A model generated the notes under the pieces. It did not search any database, was not told the DNA's origin, and saw only the letters and a program-made list of their open reading frames with translations. The position numbers and the translations under genes are program-made. A DNA stretch of 64,000 nt from Paragonimus westermani. Lineage: Eukaryota > Platyhelminthes > Trematoda > Plagiorchiida > Troglotrematidae. Shown here piece after piece: positions 13,107 through 25,019 of this stretch (positions within the stretch are counted from its first letter, which is position 1; the number at the start of each line of letters is the position of its first letter). The stretch lies in assembly GCA_008508345.1 (NCBI GenBank), contig QNGE01000278.1, forward strand, positions 175,677 to 239,676, given 5' to 3'.

Positions 13107-13190
13107 TGGAAGACCACCCGAGGTGGTTGTAACGCGGAGTAACACAATTTGCTAGTAACGTTGTGTTATTCTCAATCTGTATATCAATAT
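13107..13190 (+). mobile_element. solo 3' tail of PLE-B
   Basis: About 80 bases match the tail of the 7.3-8.6 kb element: CCCGAGGTGGTTG, then an AACGC(A/G)GAGTA block, then GTAACGTTGTGTTATTCTC (with AATCTGT following). The match begins abruptly after TATGGAAGACC and ends soon after ATCAATAT, with no RT or endonuclease upstream, so this is a heavily 5'-truncated insertion or recombination remnant. Confidence 0.8.
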
Positions 13191-14139
13191 TTTTGTACCC
13201 TGTTCACAGGAAACCTGAATTGTTTCTAATATAGCCATAATATGGATGAACATTTGCGTATTACCCACCCTGCCACACATTGCTGTCAAAGACGGCGATT
13301 TTCCACTTACCAACCCTTCCTGCTCTCCTTGTGGTTAGTAGGAACTTTTAGAGAATTATAAAGTGCAGTCAAATTACCACTAGCTGGCAAACCGACTGTA
13401 CAAGTAATTGGTGGACTGTGGGTCTATGAGAATGTAGGAACTTCATAAATTAGCTTGAAAACCGTTTACAATGCAAAGCAATTAAATGGAGGGTCATAGG
13501 TATCCGCTGTCAAACTTTTGATCAGCACTGCCATGATGATACTCAGAGAACCTTCGCCATAAGAGAATGAGACATGATGATTTCATTGACAACTGATTTA
13601 ATTTTTCTCCAACATTTTGCCGTCATTGCTAAAACTGGCCAATAATCAACGCTGAAAATTTTAGAAATAATATGAGAAATACTCTATCCAGGGGCTGTTG
13701 CCAACTCGTTCATATCAACAAACCATTAACGAAAAGGGGACAAATTATAGGCTTATTGCCCTTTAAAATATGGGTGAAACTTATTGGAAGGAAAGGTTTC
13801 GGACGGACATGAATTTTAGGCCAATCTGCAACCTAAACAAGTTGATGGCATAAGAGCATCCTTTGTCCTTTTACGAACACAGAGCATTCCTTACTCATAA
13901 CCAGTGTGAAAAAAAGAAAAATCTGATACCTATCTTCTCATTTTCAGAAATGTTTCTACATAATTTTGTCACCGCATATAACGGAGAGACTATATGGTGA
14001 AACATATTTGTAAATGAAATCAGATTAGCAACAATAGCTGTAAAAAAGAAGTGGGTATTTCACACTTAAATTCACAGCTCAAAATTCATCGTGATCGTTC
14101 AGTACGTCCAGTAAGAATGGAAATAAAAGGAACTCCAAG
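13191..14139. other. unassigned stretch
   Basis: Nothing recognised. The GIY-YIG end of the minus-strand PLE-C relic would be expected here if that copy were complete; no CxxC...YIG block was found on the minus strand. Confidence 0.4.
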
Positions 14140-15010
14140 ATCAACTTTTGAAAACCCAGCTAAGCAAGCTTCTAAGAATTCAGCATTGTACCAAACGTAG
14201 AACGACAAACATACCAAACGAAATTCATCAATTCCAACAATTACTTACATCTTTCTGGAGATTAGCTGGTGTGCAGACTTTTCATGTGCTGTTGATCAAA
14301 CAACGCGTCAAATTTCTTTCGTACTTCAGTGGGACAAAACTGCGGGCGTCTTTTTTCTGTTAATGGATTTTTAATTGTTCCATCCGGTCGATAAATCAAT
14401 GCGGCCTCCATGAATGAAGGCTTGTCGCGGTGTTCAACCTTGGTGTTTAACTTTATACATATTCCGATGTGCTTTGCTAAATTCGTTTAACATTATTTGG
14501 AGGGCATGATTGTTTGGAATAAGACAAAACCTGTCATCCGCATGGTGCCCGTCGAGTTTATGTTTAGTTTAGTGCTCTTCAGTTTGACCATAAATCCCTG
14601 AGTAGTGGAGCTAGAGATGTACCCAGTGCGGCCACATCCTTTTACTTGTATAATTCTCCATTGGACTGAAAGTGTACACTACGGGTACAAAATCACAGTG
14701 ATTCCTTCAATCGTTCTCCTGTTTTTCTAACAATAACTGAAATGTTCTGGTTATAGGTGCAGAAGTAATCACTAGTTTTCCTACCGGTATATCTTTGAAT
14801 AGAGTGGTTACATCCAGGAACAAAAATGTCGTTTCCAATATTCACTGAATTGATCAAGCCTACGAAACCAGTAGATTTCTGTGGATTAAAAGGAGCCAGA
14901 CTTGATCTGACGGGTTCTAATATCCCCACTAGGTACTGCGATAAGGCAAGATATTGCGCACGGTACCCACCTAGATTCGTTCTGAACTAGTTCGGTATTC
15001 TGTTCCCTGC
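14140..15010 (-). mobile_element. PLE-C reverse transcriptase relic
   Basis: Read on the minus strand with frame switches, this segment follows the Penelope RT from its palm entry onward. SQYLVGILEPVRSSLAP (about 14985-14895) is the block before motif A. INSVNIGNDIF and a degraded FTNVP-ETVDYLCTY region follow, then RLKESL. In the next frame come FQSNGELYK, a stop, then VAALGTSLAPLL, equivalent to the GVAMGSPLGPLLAD block. HADD lies at 14533-14544 where YVDD is expected, followed by FCLIPNN and MLNEFSKAH. Finally come IYRPDGTIK and, in another frame, SFVPLKYERNLTRCLINSTH. At least three frame changes and several stops make it a pseudogene. The wording is closest to the PLE copy at the right end of the window. 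Confidence 0.78.
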
Positions 15011-16586
15011 GTTTCGCCATTGTTCTTCCTGTTTCGTCTTAAACTTTCGGACCTATTTGCTGATCACACTAACTTTTAAATACTGTAGTGTTAAATCAGA
15101 GATAATTGTGTGATGGAAACTTGTTTTTCAGTGCAAACTTTTTGTCGTGAAACTCGCAATTTTCAGCTCATATCGTGTTGTAGTCCACAACTCAGTGAAG
15201 CTCCCATTGAAACGCACTGTTCACTTCGATCTGGTTTTCATGTTCGGCCGGCTTTTTCCGTGATGGACATCTGTTTATCATTTACCCAGTAGTGGCTTGC
15301 TCAGTCACAGTTGTTGCTAGCAATTGATTTTGTTCCTAATCTACGATCATGTTGAGATATTCTCGTGAAAGTTGCCTCTTCAACTTGGTCATCCTTCACG
15401 ATGGAGCAACTTTTAAGTTTTCTCCACCTGCGTAGCACGTCGCTTACCTTCACCTGTGTGCTTGATTGTTCAGAGGCGTACACGGAGATTTTGTATGTAT
15501 ATTCTTCCTGACTTCCACTCAGTTTGAAGCATTTGAACCGTGTATCCGTACCGTACTTATCATCAAAACCGACTACCGCAAGTGAGGTGTGCAGCTACCC
15601 CTTTTGAATGTCGTCTGCTTACCGTACACTGAGGCAGAATCTTCAGCCAAATATAATCGTGAATCTGACGATCGTTATGTGGCTACTCAACCTTCAGTCA
15701 CTACATGTTTATTCGATAATCGTGCAAAAACTGTCCAGAGTAGTTTAGTTTTGACATATGCATGAAAAAAAAGAGAACGCTAGTGTGCGTACACCCAATT
15801 AAACTAATGACAGTCCTTAAAATTCACTTCTTAGCGCAACTGGCCAAAAACGATAATAATTAAGACTTTATGCTTTCTCGGTCACTTCGAAGTGTGTGGC
15901 TTCATTAAACATGCTGGGCAATAACCTGAGCCGCTAATTAGTGAAGAGGAAGCTAGTCGACACAATTTAAACATAGCCTAAACCTGGTTACAGTCTTCGC
16001 ATCCGGACAGTGTTTGAATAATCTCTTTCGAAAAGAAACAGTATACCTACACTTTTTCGGAAAGAATTGTAAAAAAAATCGGTAATTCGATTTATTTGTA
16101 ACGTTTCACTACTGACATAGAAGCATCTTTAACCAGGAGCAACCAGTTCCCTGAATTTTGTTTCACGCAGCAACCACCAGTTCTTGTGTAAACTTCTCAT
16201 GACCAGAATGTGAAATCCAGCCGATTTCAGACAGGGTGAGGTGAAAAACGTGAATCTAGCTCATACAAGCGAGAACATACATAGTTTACTAACCATAACG
16301 ATTCTTAGCGAAAAAAGTCTCAGGATTAAAATACCGTCCAACAGGTCTGACGAATTAGGAGATTTCAACCTGACTTAGTCAACGACAACAAAGGAATTTT
16401 CCGATTCTGTAAACAGTCAACCAATAAAAAGATTGGGCATGCTGATTACGTTCTCTGGTATGCGAGGTAACCAAAATACCAACTTAACCGTGTCACCGAA
16501 GTGTTCCGGCGTATTAATAAGCCGTGAGATTTGTATTTCCATTTATTAAAACTAAGCTACACTTATAAGATATCCTCACTAAATTG
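15011..16586. other. unassigned stretch
   Basis: On the minus strand this is where the N-terminal part of PLE-C would lie, but only non-matching frames were seen (for example 15301-15483, -). No gene is supported. Confidence 0.4.
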
Positions 16587-16662
16587 AGTACAAATGAAGT
16601 TGAACAGTATGGGCGTCGTGTTCAACATGTTATTGATAAACAGATTGGGAATAACACTTAGA
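16587..16662 (-). mobile_element. solo 3' tail of PLE-B, extended form
   Basis: The reverse complement reads GTGTTATTCCCAATCTG, TTTATCAATAACATGTTGAA, CACGACGCCCATACTG, TTCAACTTCAT. This matches 8505-8575 of the long PLE-B copy, including the part beyond TTTATCAATA that the 13.1-kb and 37.1-kb copies lack. The extra block is therefore element sequence rather than flank. Confidence 0.8.
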
Positions 16663-19600
16663 TTTTACGGTTAGGGTTAAGCCTAATTCCTAAACCAAAT
16701 CAATTCATGCCATAAGTCTTTAATTGTACATCGTACAATTGCTAACCTACCAGGTGGCGTCACTTATCATGTTTAAGGCTGGCGAACTAAACGTGAATGA
16801 TGTAGCCTGGTGGTCAGCTTATGACACGTACGGTTTACGAAAGTGCTGATGGACTGAAAATGCTAACCGAAATATCAGAATCTTGCAATGCACTCAGTTG
16901 GTCGGTATTGGTGAATTGAGTCATGAGAACTCAGAGTTGCAAATCTGCTATGTAAAAACTCTGTTTCCATTGCTCCAGCACCTGATCCGTCAATGACACT
17001 GCTATGGATGCGACAGATATAACCTATAGGTATTTGATTCACGATAAATTCACCTTGCCCGGTCGATTCTCATACGTAGTTTATGGCTTACTCTTGAATC
17101 AGGTGTAGGGTTAATCTCGTAAGGTTGATAGGAATCGCATTCTGGGACATCGCGAGAATGACTAAATAGATTGATCGAATCGCAACAACGTTTTGTTTCT
17201 GATCTCACTAATCTTTTGCTGATATATCGTATACAATTTGAGAGCCTCATCGAAAACATGCCATGGATTACTGTAACCGAGATTTTGCATGGTCTTCATC
17301 GTTTTTGTTTCTTTAGAATGTGGAGCATACAATCATTTTGAGTGGTCTATTTGCGCAAGAACAACCCGGTCTTTTATTCTCTGGGCTAAAATCGGAAGCT
17401 CCTTCTAAGCGACTCCATCGTTTACATGCAAAATCGAAGCTTGGAAATCAGTACGATCAACCTACACGCCATATTCCAACGCCTTAGAATAATGAAAAAC
17501 GGTTCTGATTAAAACTGATAGGCATTTTGCACTGTCTCATGACCTCTCTGTGCACCTGTAATACCTAACAGATGACTGTAAGTGGGAAAAGGTGAAATTT
17601 ACTTTTGGCTACGGGAAGGTTGCGACAAAATTCTCGTGAGCAATAGCAACTGCAAATTTAAAATGAAAACCATTCTCGCAAACGCACGGAATTTCCCTGT
17701 AGATAATGTTCGAGCAATGAACTCGTGTGGTAGAAACAAATGTCAACCAGGCTGCCGATTCTACATTTCAGGTATTCAATGTAAGTGAATGGAGCATATC
17801 GGAATCTACCTATTTTACTTGAATGGGCACTGAAAATAAATGACTACTTTGGACCATACGGATTGTAACGGTGGATGGACAACTCAGTGTACCCAAACTT
17901 CGGTCTGCAGATATTCTCAACACTATTCAGCAAAATGTCCGAAGAGTAAAATATTACTCTCAAAATAATTAAGAGGTAGAAAAAATACCGTTGATTTTCT
18001 TAAGTTGCACACAACCGAAGATTTTTCATTAGTCAGAAGTGTTTCAAGCAGAGCAATGTCTGATGTTTTAACGAAAATCGATTGAACAGATCAAGTAGCT
18101 TACTAAGAACCCTCCAGCAAACAACCCGGATTTGATCTGGATTTTAGATACCTGTTAGATTCTTTATGTCACAGCGGGTTGAATGGGTAACTGATTCAAA
18201 AATGAGCATATCTGAGCTCTTCGTTTAGGTGACAGATTGTTTGCAAACTTTGAAGAAACTGTTTCTATCGCTTGTTTGAATTCAGATGACACCCAGATTT
18301 TTCGCAATGATTTCTTTTGAAATTTAATTTTTTCTGGTTTCACTTGCGTTCGGGGTTAACTTTTTATCTTTCTGAGCAATTCATTTACCGTACATTTTTG
18401 CGTACAAAAAGTATCCGTTTTGTCCTTGACAGGTTGTCGAACAACGAAAGGATCCCGTTCGGCTTTTCTAGCACAACGAGTCTAATGGTGGCGGATATGG
18501 GTTTAAACACGACTGGAACGCTACTTTCCTCTCCTATTGCTAGGTATATTTCCAGGAACAGCCTGCAGGTACCACTTTAACTTTATCACCAACGTTTATT
18601 TTTGTACGGTTTACGACCTCTCAGGTCACGCTCCAGTCAGAATCTTCCCACTCTCCAACGGCAGAAGTTGACTGACATTTCGCTCTTTCCTCATACTTTA
18701 CTCGATGTTAAATAGGATGATCCAACACAACGTCTGCTACATAACAGAATCGTCTGAGGTGGTTGATACTTGCAATTCTCGTCGTTTATATCAACAGCAT
18801 ACAAATAAGGCACAGTAAGACATCATTTTGAATAGCGCTAAAGAACAGCCTTGGTCGCAAACTGACATTTCACGAGTTTGTTCATAGTCACAAAAATAGA
18901 GGATGAAACAAAATCGACCTGGGAAACGCTTCGAATAAGCAGACAATATTGAATCTTCCCTCTCCTTGTGTACGCTTTTAGATTCCATGATTAAAAGTTC
19001 GCAATCTGCGTCCAGTGGTTTGTACTTTGAACTAATGTTCACTAACAACTGTATCTTTCCGAGTTGCCCCAACCCCCAAATAATACACAATTTCATCTGA
19101 GAAAATAGTGACATCCATACACACCGAACAAATCGACGGTTATGCACAGAATATTTGAACATCTAAGTGATTACCGCCCGAAGTTTCGCGACAGACGACA
19201 ATAACAATGAATCAACAAAAATCTAAACCCATCTGTTTGGAAATACCCTCATGGGAACAAGTTACGATCTTGAAGCGATTAATTCATTGTACTTGTTAAT
19301 GATTAACCTTAACCCATAGGTACTGGTGTGTGCCAAGGCAATGCTACTTAGTAATCACTGCCGGATTTCGTCTTAGCCTAACCTGTCGAATCAAGCAGTC
19401 CATCTATCTTGAAATCGAGAAAATTTATTCATTCTTATCACACATAAAACTGCATAGGACCAAAAGCTTGCGAAATTTGGCCGTTTCTGCTGTATGTTCG
19501 CGAATTGAAAGCATAAAAATTGAGCTCGACGTTTCAAAATATACTTTTTCATTATTAACAAACTGGTATAAGCTACTTCAGTATTCAAGAGAAGAACCAG

Positions 19601-19927
19601 CGTGTGTTTGGTGACTGATAATTACGGTTTCAAAATTTTTCATTTCTAGTTAAAAATGAATAAAAAAACATGTTCATCACTTCGTAGTCGGCTTGCAAAC
19701 GATTGCAGTCTAGGCATCTGAATGGTGCTATTGGTCAGGAAATCAGCCAATCATGAATCCGCATCTGTGGGACAAAAAGCCACCGTAATGTAATCAACTC
19801 CACAGTTAATGTTCCACACAGACTAATTTGCATTATATATTTTGCAAACCATTAATGTTTCAATAGTTGGTCAAACTAGAGTCACTGAGGAGGCCTTTCC
19901 ATTCATCCCCCCGCTGCTGCTAATATA
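16663..19927. other. unassigned stretch
   Basis: No gene supported. The frame at 18791-19162 (-, 123 codons) and that at 17582-17788 (+) have no known motif. A single telomere-like GGTTAGGGTTAA (16669-16680) is too short to mean anything. A GAGGTGGTTGA string at about 18756 resembles the PLE-B tail over 11 bases only. Confidence 0.4.
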
Positions 19928-20009
19928 ATGAAGAAACTCTTGTGGAACTTTGTGTACATTATTGTTCCTGTAGTCTTCGCAGCAGAATTACGAATCGACC
20001 CCGTAAAAA
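19928..20009 (+). CDS. candidate first coding exon of a secreted protein
   Basis: An ATG at 19928 opens 27 codons beginning MKKLLWNFVYIIVPVVFA, followed by AELRIDPVK. This has the build of a signal peptide: two lysines, a hydrophobic core of about 13 residues, then small residues and a plausible cleavage after FA or AA. The frame ends at an excellent splice donor, AAAAA|GTAAGT (donor G at 20010), leaving phase 1; without splicing a stop follows at once. No downstream exon could be linked with confidence, so the product is unknown. The mature start ELRID is vaguely like ER-type FKBP proteins, but nine residues prove nothing. Flatworm micro-exon genes also start with such an exon. A chance combination remains possible. 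Confidence 0.3.
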
Positions 20010-23000
20010 GTAAGTAGAATTTTGTTGCGAGTTACAAAAATGTTTATCGTATCACAAGTATTCAATGCGTCTATAAAGTTCGAAATGTTGTCTTATACTC
20101 TGGTAAGCCTTTTAATGTTACACAAAATGTCCATTACAAGTAATTGTTGCTTCCAGTGGTTTGAGGGCTAACTGGAGACAAAATGAAGTCTACAGACACT
20201 TAGCATATCTGCATATTGTACACATAACGCCCAAAATATGACTGAAACGAATAGTCAGTAAGATGGGTCGTTTAAAGTCTTCGGAAGTAACGTCTCATGC
20301 GGCCGACTCATATACAAAAGTGTGGCTAATTCTAAACAACGGAGCAGTACCATGGGCCAAACTAGGTAGACGGAAAAAACAAACGATTGGATCAGCTGAC
20401 AAAAATTACGGGCTAACCAACCCATCAAATCAAATCGGTTTAAATGTGCGTGAAGCACTGTAGCGCTCAGCCACAGCAGCTAAGCAGTTAATGTGTTTCT
20501 GTTTGGTGATAATATCCGTCAACGTAGCTACCCAGAATAATGTAGAGACCTTCTTGAGAATTTCTGGTTGACAGTGAGTTGACCGCCTCCACTTGTTTCT
20601 TAACTACCTATAGAGTATCCCTCTGAATCGAAGGGTCCAGAGATTACGTTACTTTCTGTTTCATTGAGAATTAGGTTGCACAGTTTTTGGAGTATGAACA
20701 TATGTTATCACGTTCCTGTTTGTCGGCCTTTCCAAACGCTACAATTTGCTTGTTCTCAGAGGCTTAAGTTGATGAACTCTTCGTGGAATGTCCACAGATA
20801 AGCAAACATCACATCTCAAGAACAGTGAGTAAGCATTTTGCGACAGATGATTCCAGGGATTACCAGTGAAATGATGGTCAATCGTTTAAGTCTACTTGGT
20901 TGAGCATTAGCAGAACCGGACGCACCGGTAAATTGAAATCACGGCCTGTAAACAGTAGTCAGATTAGCAATTTGGCTATTCGCGTTAGATTATGAGGTAA
21001 CGTCGTTTGAAGTTGAACAGATGTACGTATGTTATCTCTCTCAGCTGTCGTTCCCTTCCTTCTAGTAGTTGGGCGTTGATTACGTGCTTGTGCCCCATAC
21101 CGATAGTTATCCGGATCTTCATTCTGAAACAATTGAGTAAATCATGAGTGAATGTTGCCGATGTGCTCCAAGGGGATCAACTTGGCTGACTTTCCTCACG
21201 TTTGTAGTACTAGAGCAAGCTGCCTCCACCGGGTCTAATTGAATGAACACACTGCACTTTAGACAACGTGGTGTGAACTGTGTTCATCCGAACTAAACTG
21301 CCACTAGGGCATCACGAACGAAATATTAAACTCACCGGCCGACCTGTGCAATGTACATAAAACTAATAAGGATTCGGTGGTGTTAATGGCAGACAGCTTT
21401 GCGCTCAGGTTGCTCGCTCGGATTCCAATCCAAATGCCATTGTCTGTTTGGTCCAAGCAAAAAGAAAATCAAGTATGCTTTTAACGCATGCAGTTGCTCA
21501 ATGACTTACGAGATTTTGACAGACCTCGAATTACGTTTACACTTAACGGTTCATCTTGGCCAAAACATTAGGCGTAGAAACTAATGGAGCAACTATGTGG
21601 TTGTGAGTAACTGTCTATCTACTTTGAGCAGTTGATTTCCTTCTATTGAGAATCGAGATATTCCATGCTCGGTAACTTTATTTCTGATACCATATTCCTG
21701 AACCTGTAAAAACCAGTCAATCTTTCTGGATAAAATCATCAAAGTTACTTACTGACGTAGACTCAATCTTTCTGTGTTGAACTCACGAAGATCTATACCT
21801 AAAACTCCAACTTGTTTGTGCGCTTGGCAAAAAATTCCGATTTTTCATCAACAGATCAGGGAAATGCTATAGTAGCGGGATGTTAAAGGCAACAGATTGA
21901 TCAAGAAGTGTATGTCACTTGTTTACGTGACATCTGTGAAAAAGCCGGTCAGTAAATGTCGATACAGACTGAAAATTCACAATAGAGTAGACCTTTTCAG
22001 TATGTTATGTGGACACCTTTATCTGAGAAAATATTGTAATACTTCTCTTCATTCCTTTGGATAAATGACTCACTCAGACTGGCCAGGTTATCGCGCGTAT
22101 CTCGTTCATGATATCAACCATTGTGCTCACGGGGCCATTTATATAGATGTCGTTAATAACCAACTTAAAACATTTGCGAAGCAGCCTGGTTGCTACCTAT
22201 GTATCCCACGGAAAAACGCATACCGCTCTCAGTAGAGATAAAGAACTCTGAGACTGCTCTCTACATTTTGATTGCGGTTAGACGATTCACGAGAGTCTGA
22301 TTTTCACATGCTGGAAGGTTTGATTTCCGGACTTAGCAGAATGAGAGCAAATGTAATTCTTATCAAGCGACTTTGACCGATTAGCAAAACTAGGTGCAAA
22401 CGCAATCAGTCCAGCCGATCACATCAGACACAAGTTTGCTGTCCGTTCAGTAATGATAAACCGACCGTTTCAAATTTCCACCCTAATGCTCAGTACTAAG
22501 GGCTTTTTGAAGAGTTAAATGATTCCAGACTTTTGCATCAAAACACGATGAGTTTGGATAAGTGGAATTCCGATTAGTATAAAACTGACCAAAGTGATTA
22601 GAAGTACGTTATTCACGCATGTTTCATACAGACTGACGAGAGCAGTTGCTATAGACTACTCACAAAAATACTTTTCCCATATTGAAACCTGATTGGCTGC
22701 CCGTCACCCTCAATTTGTCCGTAACTCACTTCCTGGAAGTGGCGTGGTGGACTTATGCGTAAAATCTAATACCATCGTGTTATTTAAATAAAACTAACAA
22801 ACCTAATAAGGGGCTAGATGCAAAGTTCTACAAGGATTATATAGGTCATCGCAGTGGTGAAGAGTGGCGTACACACACACATTTGTAACGTGATCTTGCT
22901 TGGAACACTCAACAGTCGCATTTCGACCCACTCACATTCATTACAAAAGCGTGCCAAGCATCCAAATTTGAGACGCTATTTTATTTCTACTTGTTGCTGG

Positions 23001-23501
23001 AATTGGAGGAGCTTGTGGTTTTGCTGACCTGTTACAGTCATTATAACTAGTCATTTCATCGGTATTTATTCTGCGAGTTCATTGAATCAAGTACTGGAAA
23101 ATTATAGCAAGATTATGCACGCTGGTAGCCGCTAGGATTTTGTATTGATCTCCCCCCCTCCTAAAACAAAAATGGCCAGCAATACACACATAACACTGGG
23201 GGTGAAGAAACAAAACAGAAAATGGATGGAAGCCAACAGCGCAAAACCGTTATATACACAGAAGTCTAAGATTTGCATGTAATTGTTTTGTGCATATGAT
23301 GCTGGCTTGTGACGGCTCATCGCTATCGTCCCAGCATATAGCAGGAAACGCGGACTAATAAAGGCTAGTGAAATCCTGGATATCGGTTCTAGAATAATCC
23401 CATGATCGGTGACTAACATGTTTCCTGCAGTGGATGAAGCCGGAAGTATGCGTGATATAGGGACGACGAAATTAGGCTGCGCGGATGCAATCTGATAATT
23501 G
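20010..23501. other. unassigned stretch, possibly intron of the candidate at 19.93 kb
   Basis: No supported exon. A second donor-like site (CTG|GTAAGC, near 20102) is preceded by an open 44-base interval in the compatible phase, but its acceptor (CACAAG) lacks a pyrimidine tract. The frames at 20255-20463 on both strands and 21399-21584 show no motif. Confidence 0.35.
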
Positions 23502-23520
23502 TATATATATATATATATAT
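23502..23520. repeat. (TA)n microsatellite
   Basis: An uninterrupted run of alternating T and A, about 19 bases, between AATTG and GAGTATAATG. It lies inside an open frame at 23485-23721 whose encoded IYIYIYEY run is just this repeat translated. Confidence 0.95.
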
Positions 23521-24971
23521 GAGTATAATGTAGAGTCGGTTACCTTACAAGTGAGTTTGATTGGGGGTGGCGGAAATACCTCTGTTCACTTACCTCTATA
23601 TCACTTGGTGTGTAGTGAAAAACACGTGCCACAGTCGGAAGTGCTGAAATCCGAAGGTTGCGGACTGAATCACAGTAGTAATAATGTGAGGCACAGTGAA
23701 AACTTCCAGACATTCATATGACAAATTATCACAATTAATGTCAATAAGACAGGACTATAAATGTCGGTATAAATGTAGGCGCAGAATTACGGAAATATTG
23801 CTTTACTAAAATGAACGCACTTGGGAAACTGTAGGGCTTTCCCAGTCATTACTTTCAGACTAGACAAAATAAACGTTTCGGGCGAAAACTGGGTTTACCC
23901 GTGAGTAGTGCATAGATTTAAATGTTAACTGGGAAAGTACTTTTATATTAGATTAGTCGCGTGTGACTTGTTCACTGTAATCACTTGCCTTGCTGATATT
24001 CCTGATGTCACCGATGCGTTGGGGTAGCAAAAATGTGTACCGAATACTGCTGGCAGTTGTTAAGCCATATCTATCCACAGAAGTCACTTCACAAATTCAG
24101 TCACCTTTATATACGGGAAACCTATATGGCAGAAAAATAACATCAGCTGTGCTACTTCTAAGAGGTTTCATGAAAAGCATAAACCAACCTAACAGCACTC
24201 TCCGTAGATGGATTCCAGATTTTTCTGCCTTCTTACCTGGGTTACAGAACGTTTGCCGTAAAGTCTTATCTCTACGTAGTATTGTTGGGTTGATTAATGA
24301 GTCGGATATGTTTAAGCAAGGAAGTTGGAAATAGCGACGCGTCAAATCCCAAGTGTTAACCACCGAGAGTTGGCCGTCAACTCACGCAGAAATAAAAAAC
24401 ATTTGACATCATTATTAAAGCGGTTCCCTTGTTGGTTGATGGTCTCTACACTATCCCGTTGCACACAGATGAAGAGAGACGATTTGCGTTGCTACAGTTA
24501 TCTATGACGAATGATTAATTGCATTCATTGAAAAAATCTGTAAAACTTGATAGGATATCCTATTTTCACGGGTAAGCAGTAAGTTAAAATTCTGTTGCAA
24601 CACTGCAGAAGATTTTCTTTTAGCCCGTAATCAGTCAAACTTGTGGGAGTTAAATTAAGCCACAAGCCTATATATTTCCTAGGTGTGAATAATATTTTGG
24701 TAAATTTTGAAGACCAACCCTCTGAATTTTGTGTCTAACGTTCTTATCAGCCAGTATAATTTGATCGTCAGGTTTGTGGATCCAGACGTAATTCACCAAG
24801 GGTTTGAGTGATTTGCAATAAAATTCATAGATTTCTGTCTTCGTAGTACACGTCTTCAGGTAGCAGTGTATCTTCTTGTGATCATTTGATTTAATATAAA
24901 TAGTGAATTGTACACTATAACAGTTTCAAAAAGAGCATTTCACAATCGCCAAGTACGTGTTCGCAGGATCC
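23521..24971. other. unassigned stretch
   Basis: Overlapping frames at 23990-24334 (+, 114 codons) and 24097-24363 (-) have no recognisable domain. Opposite-strand overlap and lack of motifs suggest chance frames. Confidence 0.4.
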
Positions 24972-25019
24972 ATAAACCAGTCAACTAATCAATCAATAAA
25001 CCAGTCAATAAATCAGTCC
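24972..25019. repeat. short imperfect tandem repeat, 24-base unit, two copies
   Basis: The unit ATAAACCAGTCAA(C/T)(T/A)AATCA(A/G)TC... occurs at 24972-24995 and again at 24996-25019 with a few differences. It is a minor local duplication with internal AATC substructure. Confidence 0.8.

Noticed and set aside
14390..14560. First read as a non-LTR retrotransposon RT (ADD...MLNEF)
   Set aside because: The neighbouring blocks (SQYLVGILEPVRSSLAP, SLAPLL, RPDGTIK, FVPLKYERNL) are in PLE order, so it belongs to the PLE-C relic.
16669..16680. Telomere-like GGTTAGGGTTAA
   Set aside because: Fewer than two full TTAGGG units; no array.
17771..17779. Possible 9-base micro-exon between TACATTTCAG and GTAAGTG
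   Set aside because: Such a tiny interval between splice-like signals arises easily by chance and has no partner exon.
18746..18770. GAGGTGGTTGA match to the PLE-B tail (also, inverted, near 34258)
   Set aside because: Only 11-14 bases agree and the flanks do not align.
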